Source of the DNA: Bacteroidales bacterium
Lineage (GTDB): Bacteria; Bacteroidota; Bacteroidia; Bacteroidales; Muribaculaceae
Reading direction: 5' to 3'
Length of the DNA stretch: 8,474 nt
Assembly: GCA_019416425.1 (NCBI GenBank)
Contig: DXXK01000094.1
Span: 1 to 8,474 of the forward strand
Each line of letters starts with the position of its first letter. Position 1 is the first letter of the stretch. Of the stretch, positions 1-4,831 are shown piece after piece. Both the position numbers and the translations under genes were made by a program. The notes beneath the pieces are model-generated. The model was not told where the DNA came from, ran no database searches, and worked only from the letters and a program-made list of their open reading frames with translations.

Positions 1-393
1 CCTTTTCCGTTCACTTTCCGCTTTCTGCCGCCTGTGAACTCTGGCGGCACAGTCGGGGCAGTATTTCGCCCGGTTTGACTTTGGGACGAACACTCTGCCG
101 CAGACCGCACAGCGTTTTAGCTCCTTATCCCGGAAAATCTCTGCTTCCAGCGTTCCGTCCTGTGGCAAGACCGACCAGCGGAACCACTTGCAACAAACCG
201 AGAAAGAAATGATCTGGGGGCAGGTATGGGTGTTCCCATCGTCAAGGAGCATACAGTTCCCGTCCTCATAGTTGCAGCACTCCCGGCGGATCAGGGCGTT
301 TGCCTGCTTCCTCTGTGCCGGTGTCATGCGGTAAAGGGAACCGTCCGGCTTGCGCTCTATGGGCGGCAGTCGTTTATATGGGTTCTCTCTCAT
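1..393 (-). CDS. Cysteine-rich VLP-domain protein, 3' end cut by window edge
   Basis: This leftward reading frame is open through the window edge and gives the first 131 residues. It begins MRENPYKRLPPIERKPDG, and the ATG at 393-391 is preceded by a good ribosome binding site (GGAGGG read on the minus strand, about 5 bases upstream). Ten cysteines are visible: C39, C40, C47, C58, C67, C68, and a zinc-ribbon-like set C95-x2-C98 with C112-x2-C115. The segment RMTPAQRKQANALIRRECCN followed by an NC-x10-C pattern and CGRVF...KYCPDC matches what I know of the Cys_rich_VLP family found beside mobilization genes in Firmicute elements. Function is not established; the cysteine pairs suggest metal binding, and a role near DNA processing is inferred from context only. 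It is divergent from the gene at 738, sharing a palindrome-rich intergenic region. Confidence 0.85.
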   Translation of the reverse strand, partial: MRENPYKRLPPIERKPDGSLYRMTPAQRKQANALIRRECCNYEDGNCMLLDDGNTHTCPQIISFSVCCKWFRWSVLPQDGTLEAEIFRDKELKRCAVCGRVFVPKSNRAKYCPDCAARVHRRQKAESERKR

Positions 394-461
394 GTGTTCC
401 CTCCGTTTTTCTGTTGCCGTTCTTCCCGAAAGGATTTCCAGCGTTGGCACGCTCCCCACAG

Positions 462-484
462 CTTCGGGACAAGTTGTCCCGAAG
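462..484. repeat. Perfect palindrome, 11-base arms, GGGACA-N3-TGTCCC core
   Basis: Left arm CTTCGGGACAA and right arm TTGTCCCGAAG are exact reverse complements around a single G. The core reads GGGACA-AGT-TGTCCC. It lies about 70 bases upstream of the Cys-rich gene start. It shares its half-site pattern with 490-508 and 4418-4434. It may be an operator or a relaxosome site; neither is proven. Confidence 0.8.
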
Positions 485-489
485 TGACC

Positions 490-508
490 TCTGGACAAAG
501 TGTCCAGA
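490..508. repeat. Palindrome, 8-base arms, TGGACA-N3-TGTCCA core
   Basis: TCTGGACA and TGTCCAGA are exact reverse complements around AAG. Its centre is 26 bases from the centre of the neighbouring palindrome at 462-484. The equal N3 spacing and GGACA/TGTCC half-sites suggest the same binding protein for both. Confidence 0.75.
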
Positions 509-555
509 AGTTGGCTCCTTGCGGTGCTTCCCCTGCCGGGGTATTCCTTTTCGGA

Positions 556-620
556 CGGTCATTTGGTTTTCAAGGTGCAGCTCATCGATGAACTACCCTA
601 AGTCTACACCTAAATGACCG
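556..620. repeat. Nested inverted repeat around a TCATCGATGA palindrome
   Basis: CGGTCATTT (556-564) and AAATGACCG (612-620) are exact reverse complements. The similarity extends outward, with GGAC before the left arm and CCCGTCC after the right arm, and inward as GGT against ACC with one inserted T. A 10-base self-complementary sequence TCATCGATGA (582-591) sits almost at the centre. The arrangement could form a cruciform. Candidate roles are an operator, an oriT arm or a recombination site. Confidence 0.65.
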
Positions 621-669
621 CCCGTCCCGTATATCCGAAAGGTAGGAAATACGCCCGGAAAACTCTCTA

Positions 670-698
670 TTTCCACGCTCTCGGAATTGTGGTAAAAT
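670..698 (+). promoter_or_regulatory. Candidate promoter for the 738-4202 gene run
   Basis: TTTCCA (670-675) matches four of six -35 positions and TAAAAT (693-698) matches five of six -10 positions, separated by exactly 17 bases. The -35 half overlaps one arm of the inverted repeat GGAAATA / TATTTCC (645-674), so a bound protein there could block transcription. It is the nearest plausible promoter to the start codon at 738. Confidence 0.45.
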
Positions 699-737
699 GG
701 AAAAAACAGAATGCCATTTTCGTTTAGGGAGGTCTCT

Positions 738-1025
738 ATGTCAAAATTAAGTGATTTAATAAATGCAGAAGATAGTTTTCTGGTAAAACTAAGATGTGAA
801 AATACTTTTGACGAAACGAAATATTTAGAAATTAAAAATCAAATCCTTATTGAAATGCCAAAGTGGAGAACACAGGGATTTATTTTGAATTGTGATGTTG
901 AAGTGTTAATTAGCTTGATTGACCAATTAGCGGGAGGAAGCCGCTTCTTTAGCGAGGAAACAGCAATCAGGGTTGAGGATGCTTGTATGGAAATAGAAGA
1001 AATTATAAACTGTTTAGGAAGTTAA
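738..1025 (+). CDS. Small AT-rich protein of unknown function (95 aa)
   Basis: I do not recognise this protein. The start is set at ATG 738 because GGGAGG (728-733) lies 4 bases before it; the in-frame ATG at 711 has no ribosome binding site. The product begins MSKLSDLINAEDSFLVKLRC, is acidic, has no signal peptide or membrane segment, and contains a compact hydrophobic stretch (CDVEVLISLIDQLAGGSRFF) followed by an acidic C-terminal helix ending in CLGS. Composition is much more AT-rich than the HTH gene that follows 34 bases downstream, which points to separate acquisition. Small size, acidity and position among other AT-rich cargo would suit an immunity-type protein, but that is a guess; it has no recognisable motif. 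Confidence 0.75.
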   Translation: MSKLSDLINAEDSFLVKLRCENTFDETKYLEIKNQILIEMPKWRTQGFILNCDVEVLISLIDQLAGGSRFFSEETAIRVEDACMEIEEIINCLGS

Positions 1026-1059
1026 GTCGTCATATATTAAGTAGACAAGGAGGGAGGGC

Positions 1060-1860
1060 ATGGAATTATCCATACAAGAACGATTGAAAGACCTGCGTGT
1101 GGAGCGTGGGCTGACGCTGGAGCAGCTTGAAGAACAAGTAAATCTCTCCAAGTCTGCGCTGGGCAGTTATGAAGCAAAGGACTTCAAGGACATCAGCCAC
1201 TATGCCATTATCAAGCTGGCGAAGTTTTACGGCGTGACCGCCGATTATCTGCTGGGGCTGTCCCAAACAAAAAATCACCCAAACGCCGATCTTGCAGACC
1301 TGCGTTTGAGTGATGATATGATTGAACTATTGAAAAGTGGGCGGGTGAATAATTCCCTCTTGTGTGAACTGGCGGTACACCCGGATTTTCCCCGGCTCAT
1401 GGCTGACCTTGAAATCTATGTGAACGGCGTGGCGGTGAAGCAGGTGCAGGCCGCAAACGCCATAGTGGATACCATGAGCGCAACGATTATGAAGCGGTAC
1501 AATCCCGGCCTGACCGACCCGCAGCTACGGCAGCTTGTCACCGCCCATATTGACGATGACAGCTTTTGCCGCTATGTGATACAGCAGGACATAAACAAGA
1601 TAGCCTTCGACCTGCGGGAAACCCACAAGGAAGATTTTTTCAGCGTCCCGGAGGATAACCCGCTGAAAGATTTTTTACAGACCGCAGACGAAGTCGCCAG
1701 CGAGGACGGCGACCCGGAACAAGCGTCTTTGGCGTTTATCTGTAAGCGGCTTAAATTGAATTTGAAGAAGTTGTCCGAGGAAGAAAAGAAGTGGCTGAAA
1801 AAGATTGCGGAGAAGTCGGACTTGCGCAAAAATCCCAACCCACAAAGGGGGAGGAAGTAA
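1060..1860 (+). CDS. XRE-family HTH transcriptional regulator of the mobile element (266 aa)
   Basis: The N-terminal 65 residues form a typical XRE/HTH_3 DNA-binding domain: helix-turn-helix around residues 18-38 (LTLEQLEEQVNLSKSALGSY) followed by the conserved ISHYAIIKLAKFYGVTADYL segment. The remaining 200 residues are mostly helical and charged, without recognised catalytic motifs; a late lysine-rich helix (LKLNLKKLSEEEKKWLKKIA) leads into the tail RKNPNPQRGRK. The ribosome binding site AAGGAGGGAGGG is directly upstream of ATG 1060. Length and layout fit regulators found in Clostridial conjugative elements. The likely role is repression or activation of element genes through operators such as the palindromes at 462-508, an inference. 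Its last codons are duplicated, with changes, after cargo genes 1 and 2 (2701-2736, 3654-3689), and a related tail begins at 4243. Confidence 0.9.
   Translation: MELSIQERLKDLRVERGLTLEQLEEQVNLSKSALGSYEAKDFKDISHYAIIKLAKFYGVTADYLLGLSQTKNHPNADLADLRLSDDMIELLKSGRVNNSLLCELAVHPDFPRLMADLEIYVNGVAVKQVQAANAIVDTMSATIMKRYNPGLTDPQLRQLVTAHIDDDSFCRYVIQQDINKIAFDLRETHKEDFFSVPEDNPLKDFLQTADEVASEDGDPEQASLAFICKRLKLNLKKLSEEEKKWLKKIAEKSDLRKNPNPQRGRK
1801..1860 (+). repeat. Copy A: HTH gene tail, intact counterpart of the displaced tails
   Basis: The last 20 codons of the regulator read KIAEKSDL then RKNPNPQRGRK-stop. The NPNPQRGRK-TAA-G portion (1831-1861) aligns with 2707-2737 and 3660-3690. The preceding KIA codons align with the KIA of copies B, C (as EIA) and D, but the stretch between is shorter and diverged, lacking the KPAEPVNGN segment. 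Copy A is therefore the tail now serving the active regulator gene. The similarity stops just after the stop codon. Confidence 0.75.
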
Positions 1861-1894
1861 GGGAACTAAGAGACTAACATGAGGGAAAATGCTT

Positions 1895-2671
1895 ATGGAT
1901 AAGAAAAGTAAAAAAATTCTGATGCACTATATGGATGATACGAAGCGAAAACTGTTATCATTTGAAGAAATTGCGTATGCAAAAGAACATGGAGCCATTT
2001 TAGAGGATTTATCTATTTCACATGAAGAAGCTATACGCATTTTGACACAAAGTCTTAAATGTATTTCTCTTAGTGATGCTGCCAACTCTCTTTTATATAG
2101 TTTATCTACTCGTGATATGGAGTATCGATATATTTTAGCATCATATATATATGCTGTAAGTTGGCTGATGTTTGATAGAGGTAGGACAGACAAAGTTCCA
2201 TCTCGGCTGGATAGAACATTTTATAATTGGGTTAAGTACCAAGGCGGCGGAATTTGGGGTGGGATTGGAAAACCCATTTTTTATCTTAATGAATTTGCTC
2301 ATATGGATAAACAAACCCCTACAAATATTGACAAGAATATTTTGAAAGAAATAATATCAATATCATCTGCGATGAGCGACCAAGCCACTGGCATTATGTT
2401 ATGTAAAAAAATTCAGGAAAGTAAACTATTGCCCTGCAATAAAAGTGAGATTATCGGAATCCTTGAAACACTTGCTATTTGTGGGATTTTGGAAACACCA
2501 GAGCATAAAGGATATATACATTCCTTTACCCCACCGTTGATGAGAGATACCGGAGATTTAAGACAAAGTCTATCCTATCCGCTCAACTGGTGGCATGGAG
2601 AAGATAAAGTAAATTATGATAACTGCTACAGAATTTTTAACATTGATTTTTCCTATTTATCGGGAAGATAG
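1895..2671 (+). CDS. Cargo gene 1: uncharacterised protein, paralog of cargo gene 2 (258 aa)
   Basis: The start is placed at ATG 1895 because GAGGG (1881-1885) lies 9 bases before it; the in-frame ATG at 1889 is too close. No signal peptide or clear membrane segment is evident. The protein aligns along most of its length with the gene at 2775: SLSTRDMEYR against SLSTNKLSYR, then GILETPEHKGY against SILETNEHKGF, then YPLNWWHGEDKVN against YPVDFWLGKDGIN. The C-terminal ILET-x-EHKG plus YP-x3-W-x-G-x-D signature is shared. It lacks the CxxC pair of its paralog. Its last residues and TAG stop fall inside repeat copy B, so its C-terminus is partly encoded by the repeat. AT-rich relative to the HTH gene, implying transfer. 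I cannot assign a function; an orphan immunity protein against a polymorphic toxin, or a defence factor, is possible. Confidence 0.8.
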   Translation: MDKKSKKILMHYMDDTKRKLLSFEEIAYAKEHGAILEDLSISHEEAIRILTQSLKCISLSDAANSLLYSLSTRDMEYRYILASYIYAVSWLMFDRGRTDKVPSRLDRTFYNWVKYQGGGIWGGIGKPIFYLNEFAHMDKQTPTNIDKNILKEIISISSAMSDQATGIMLCKKIQESKLLPCNKSEIIGILETLAICGILETPEHKGYIHSFTPPLMRDTGDLRQSLSYPLNWWHGEDKVNYDNCYRIFNIDFSYLSGR

Positions 2672-2737
2672 CAAAGCCAGCCGAGCCAGTCAACGGCAAT
2701 CTAAAAAATCTAAATCCCCAGCGGGGGAGAAAGTAAG
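2650..2737 (+). repeat. Copy B: displaced HTH-gene tail between cargo 1 and cargo 2
   Basis: Read in the frame starting AAG 2665, this stretch encodes KIAKPAEPVNGN followed by LKNLNPQRGRK and TAA (2734-2736), the same ending as the HTH regulator at 1860. No start codon or ribosome binding site precedes it, and TGA closes the frame a few codons upstream, so it is a remnant rather than a gene. By hand alignment it matches copy C at 74 of 88 positions without gaps; seven of the differences within the tail proper leave the encoded tail similar or identical. It overlaps the end of cargo gene 1. Confidence 0.8.
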
Positions 2738-2774
2738 AAAATTACAAATCGCAATTGTATAGAATGGGGTATAT

Positions 2775-3563
2775 ATGATGGGGCTTTTAGGAACAAAAGA
2801 ATATCTAACACACGATGCACTCATCGAGCGAATCTTTCAAGAGTATAGAGAATGTGATAAAAAGAAATATACTTCGCTATTCTTATCCAGTTTGAGTACG
2901 AATAAATTAAGTTACAGAAGTGGTTTACCTGTCTTTGCTATAATGCAAAGTTATCCTATGCATTCTTTTGCTGTAAGCAAAGATTCAACTGCCCTACAGC
3001 CAGTATTTGATGAGAAACATGAGAAAGATAAGGCGTTTGTAATAAGTCGAACACCCTGCCAATACTGTTCTTCTGTTATAGATGTTAAAGTGGATATAGA
3101 GTTAATTGAGGAATGTTTCCTGGAGGTTGGAGGTCTGATTGGTCATGATTTGTTAACATTATATTATTATCTATTGCAAACCAATAGAACGGAATTTGTC
3201 AAACCAACTGAATCCGATTTTAGAATCTTTTCAGAAATACTTACCATTCTATTAGCTGCAGATAAAAAAGATACCGTTAAGAAAACAGTTCAATTAAAAA
3301 TTGGTAAGATTAAAGGGTTTAAATCTACCACAGAACAAAGGAAAGCATTATTAGAAACTTTGGGCTATTGCAGCATTTTGGAAACTAACGAACATAAAGG
3401 TTTTCTTAAAAAATATACAAACCTTGCATCTGCTCCCCGGAAAACTCACAGTTCCGATTGGAATTACCCTGTAGATTTTTGGTTGGGTAAAGACGGTATA
3501 AATAAAGATGCCTTTAAGTTTTGGTTTGGAGAATATAAAGAATTAGAACAATTTTGGAGATGA
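2775..3563 (+). CDS. Cargo gene 2: uncharacterised protein with CxxC pair, paralog of cargo gene 1 (262 aa)
   Basis: Two consecutive ATGs (2775 and 2778) are possible starts; GGGG at 2766-2769 is 5 and 8 bases before them, so the second may be the true one. The protein is soluble-looking. Visible features are SLSTNKLSYRSGLPVFAIMQ (residues 39-58), a TPCQYC motif with C95 and C98 that could bind metal, and the C-terminal block LLETLGYCSILETNEHKGF (192-210) plus YPVDFWLGKDGIN (231-243) and FWFGEYKEL. Cargo gene 1 shares the same order of blocks, so the two are divergent members of one family. I believe this C-terminal signature recurs in bacterial gene clusters, but I cannot name the family. 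AT-rich and bracketed by repeat copies B and C. Function unknown; an immunity or defence role is inferred from context. Confidence 0.8.
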   Translation: MMGLLGTKEYLTHDALIERIFQEYRECDKKKYTSLFLSSLSTNKLSYRSGLPVFAIMQSYPMHSFAVSKDSTALQPVFDEKHEKDKAFVISRTPCQYCSSVIDVKVDIELIEECFLEVGGLIGHDLLTLYYYLLQTNRTEFVKPTESDFRIFSEILTILLAADKKDTVKKTVQLKIGKIKGFKSTTEQRKALLETLGYCSILETNEHKGFLKKYTNLASAPRKTHSSDWNYPVDFWLGKDGINKDAFKFWFGEYKELEQFWR

Positions 3564-3602
3564 AAATATTAACTTTATAAATAACTACATTACATTGATA
3601 AC

Positions 3603-3690
3603 TTCCCGCTTAACAGGGAGATAGCAAAGCCAGCCGGGTTAGTCAACGGCAATCTGAAAAATCCAAACCCACAGCGGGGAAGAAAGTAAG
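3603..3690 (+). repeat. Copy C: displaced HTH-gene tail between cargo 2 and cargo 3
   Basis: The frame starting at ATA 3621 encodes IAKPAGLVNGN followed by LKNPNPQRGRK and TAA (3687-3689). The last ten residues equal those of the intact regulator. There is no start codon; the frame is closed by TAA near 3588. The 5' portion (3603-3620) matches copies B and D under the pattern TTCYYRYTTAWCRGGRAG. Similarity to copies A and B ends at the G after the stop codon. Confidence 0.8.
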
Positions 3691-3755
3691 CAAAGGGTGT
3701 AGGCGGTGTTGTATGAGTGAAGATAATATCTGAATTAGATAAGGGGGGATAAAGA

Positions 3756-4202
3756 GTGGATATGTCAATTTGTCGAGAAAGTGTTTGTATGGCAGATGAT
3801 GTAGATAACCATACCCGCACATACACTATTGAACCAACTACTACATTTAGCGATATTTTTCTGGACTTAATAAAGCAAAAATATTTTCCAAGCGTTTTTG
3901 GCAATGATGTGGTTTGGACATTATTTTGTGGCGATGATGATTTGATGTCATGGAAAACAAAAGAAAATAAATTATATAATCGTTTTGTTGACGAGGAACC
4001 GACTATCCTTAGTTCAAAAAGGTGGACAACCGCTGGGCATATAAATTTTTGCTACTATCCATCTCCAATAAAAAGAGCGCAACATATTTTTACAGGGTTT
4101 AGCGGCTTAAAATTTCATATTTGGCATGAGGGATTTATGCCTGAATACGAAAGTTACCATATTCCACAGGCTATTGAAGATGACTGGCGCAAACTATTTT
4201 GA
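3756..4202 (+). CDS. Cargo gene 3: small uncharacterised protein, possibly an immunity protein (148 aa)
   Basis: The start is GTG 3756, 7 bases after AAGGGGGG (3741-3748); ATG 3762 is the alternative, with a longer spacing. The product begins MDMSICRESVCMADDVDNH and continues with a motif-like stretch YFPSVFGNDVVWTLF, then aromatic-rich segments (INFCYYPSP, FHIWHEGFMPEY). It is acidic, cytosolic in appearance, and not similar to cargo genes 1 and 2. The opening CRESVCM-x-DD-x-DNH and the FPS-x3-ND-VVW pattern remind me of small proteins encoded beside Clostridial secreted toxins, so an immunity function is my best guess, held loosely. No toxin gene adjoins it here. AT-rich, followed 22 bases after its stop codon by repeat copy D. 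Confidence 0.75.
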   Translation: MDMSICRESVCMADDVDNHTRTYTIEPTTTFSDIFLDLIKQKYFPSVFGNDVVWTLFCGDDDLMSWKTKENKLYNRFVDEEPTILSSKRWTTAGHINFCYYPSPIKRAQHIFTGFSGLKFHIWHEGFMPEYESYHIPQAIEDDWRKLF

Positions 4203-4224
4203 TTCTTGGACAGATAGATAACAA

Positions 4225-4320
4225 TTCTTGTTTATCAGGAAGATAGCAAAGCCAGCCGAGCCAGTCAACGGTCAGATGAAGCGACAGCCCCCCGTTGACA
4301 GCTCCGCCCGCCTTTGCTGA
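4225..4320 (+). repeat. Copy D: last tail of the array, with a different ending
   Basis: The first 47 bases match copy B at 44 positions by hand count, encoding FLFIRKIAKPAEPVNG. After AACGG (4267-4271) the sequence departs: instead of the NPNPQRGRK ending it encodes QMKRQPPVDSSARLC and stops at TGA 4318-4320. It is best read as the oldest tail, pushed to the far end when cargo modules were added; that order is inference. It has no start codon of its own. The segment also forms a hairpin with its downstream part (4258-4304). Confidence 0.7.
4258..4304 (+). repeat. Imperfect hairpin in the element 3' region
   Basis: GTCAACGG (4264-4271) pairs exactly with CCGTTGAC (4292-4299), and GAGC (4258-4261) pairs with GCTC (4301-4304) across a small internal loop. 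Copies B and C contain the left arm but not the right one, so this fold exists only at the end of the array. Confidence 0.6.
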
Positions 4321-4373
4321 TAGGCAATCAAGGCGGGAAAGCCCTAAAATGGCTTCCCGCCCATTTCAATTTT
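4307..4373 (+). terminator. Terminator with a competing upstream hairpin
   Basis: GGCGGGAAAGCC (4332-4343) pairs with GGCTTCCCGCC (4351-4361) with one bulged A, followed by the T-rich CATTTCAATTTT. This is a good rho-independent terminator candidate for the cargo transcript. Just upstream, CCCGCCTT (4307-4314) can pair with AAGGCGGG (4330-4337), using the same GGCGGG bases. The two folds are mutually exclusive, as in attenuators, though regulation is not shown. Confidence 0.65.
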
Positions 4374-4417
4374 GAGAAGAAACCCTGTCTGTTTTCTCGT
4401 GAATGTGGCTATCCGTC

Positions 4418-4434
4418 TGGGACACTTTGTCCCA
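4418..4434. repeat. Palindrome TGGGACA-N3-TGTCCCA, third of its type
   Basis: TGGGACA and TGTCCCA are exact reverse complements around CTT. The half-sites and three-base spacing repeat those at 462-484 and 490-508, almost 4 kb away. This suggests a protein that binds both the divergent control region and the element end. Confidence 0.75.
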
Positions 4435-4643
4435 TAGTCCAGCGTAAGACGAGGGACGGGGGCTTTCATATACGCCCTGTCTGCTGATGAAACCAGTCCT
4501 GCGCTTGCGGCTCCACGCCACGCAATCACAGCCCTGTTTTCCTGCTGCTTCAAATGCCCTTGCCCTCCCCGGCGGCAACCGCATTTTCGCAGCAACGCCG
4601 ACAGAGCGTATAACACACTACACTTTTCAAGCAAAGTCGTGTG

Positions 4644-4663
4644 CCAAAGGGGTGCCCCTTTGG
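4644..4663. repeat. Perfect palindrome CCAAAGGGG-TG-CCCCTTTGG
   Basis: Nine-base arms with a two-base centre. No T-run follows, so it is not a standard terminator. It lies between the third GGGACA palindrome and the terminal hairpin, near the presumed element end. Confidence 0.75.
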
Positions 4664-4683
4664 AAACCCCGGACAACAAAACA

Positions 4684-4734
4684 GGCTGAATATCTCGCAC
4701 TTCCCCGGTGCTTGATATTCAGCCTTTATTTGTT
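4684..4734. terminator. Strong, possibly bidirectional terminator near the element end
   Basis: GGCTGAATATC (4684-4694) pairs exactly with GATATTCAGCC (4714-4724); inside, GCAC (4697-4700) pairs with GTGC (4708-4711). It is followed by TTTATTTGTTG on the plus strand and, read on the minus strand, by TGTTTTGTTG. It may insulate the element from the neighbouring chromosomal gene. Confidence 0.7.
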
Positions 4735-4771
4735 GTCAGCAGCCCCCGTTTCGTGGTCTGCGTGTAGTTCC

Positions 4772-4813
4772 TTGTAAACTGACCTAAATGATAATATAAA
4801 TATAATGTATAAT
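4772..4813 (+). promoter_or_regulatory. Promoter region of the pspC-like gene
   Basis: TTGTAA (4772-4777) and TATAAA (4795-4800) are 17 bases apart. Two perfect TATAAT boxes (4801-4806 and 4808-4813) follow; CTGACC (4779-4784) lies 16 bases before the first. The exact start is ambiguous, but the very AT-rich block immediately before the AAGGAG site makes promoter activity likely. Confidence 0.55.
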
Positions 4814-4831
4814 AAATAAGGAGTGTTTATT

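Larger units (their letters stand above)
394..737. other. Palindrome-rich divergent intergenic region
   Basis: This 344-base region separates the leftward Cys-rich gene from the rightward gene at 738. I see no convincing gene in it. It holds two palindromes with the same half-site pattern (462-484 and 490-508), a larger nested inverted repeat (556-620), a smaller inverted repeat GGAAATA-N16-TATTTCC (645-651 with 668-674), and a plausible rightward promoter (670-698). Such density suits a regulatory region or an origin of transfer; which one cannot be told from sequence alone. Confidence 0.6.
1..4770. mobile_element. Right-hand part of a conjugative or mobilizable element (left end outside window; right boundary approximate)
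   Basis: The assignment rests on a Cys-rich VLP-type protein, an XRE regulator with AT-rich cargo behind it, multiple perfect palindromes and a gene-free hairpin-rich end, followed abruptly by chromosomal housekeeping and sporulation genes. Base composition shifts strongly inside it: the Cys-rich and HTH genes are GC-balanced, while the genes at 738, 1895, 2775 and 3756 are clearly AT-rich. No integrase, relaxase or transfer gene lies in the window, so the element class (ICE, IME or remnant) cannot be decided. The right boundary is placed between the terminator hairpin at 4684-4724 and the pspC promoter near 4772, by inference only; no terminal repeat or target duplication can be verified because the left end is missing. 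Confidence 0.65.
4375..4771. other. Gene-free 3' end of the element with hairpins
   Basis: I find no convincing gene here. Open frames exist on both strands but lack ribosome binding sites, are proline- and arginine-rich in a way typical of chance frames, and run through perfect hairpins. The stretch contains the palindromes at 4418-4434 and 4644-4663 and the long hairpin at 4684-4724. The combination suits the terminal non-coding region of a mobile element, which could include an oriT; no nick-site consensus is secure. Confidence 0.5.

Noticed and set aside
374..562. Minus-strand open frame of 62 codons upstream of the Cys-rich gene
   Set aside because: It has no ribosome binding site, runs through both palindromes and overlaps the well-supported start of the Cys-rich gene.
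226..617. Plus-strand open frames in the first 620 bases
   Set aside because: They mostly lie opposite the Cys-rich gene or its palindromes and are low-quality sequences without ribosome binding sites.
3590..3904. Minus-strand open frame of 104 codons across repeat copy C and cargo gene 3
   Set aside because: It lies opposite a better-supported gene and a repeat and lacks its own start signals.
2650..4320. Integron attC sites as an explanation for the repeated elements
   Set aside because: No GTTRRRY core pair and no integrase in view; the repeats instead read as regulator-tail coding sequence.
2650..4320. CRISPR array
   Set aside because: Three long repeats separated by whole genes, with no short uniform spacers.
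4344..4700. Minus-strand open frames of 118 and 72 codons near the element end
   Set aside because: No ribosome binding site, composition typical of chance frames, and they cross the palindromes at 4418 and (the longer one) 4644.
4487..4777. Plus-strand open frame of 96 codons
   Set aside because: No ribosome binding site, and it reads through the 4644 palindrome and the 4684-4724 terminator hairpin.
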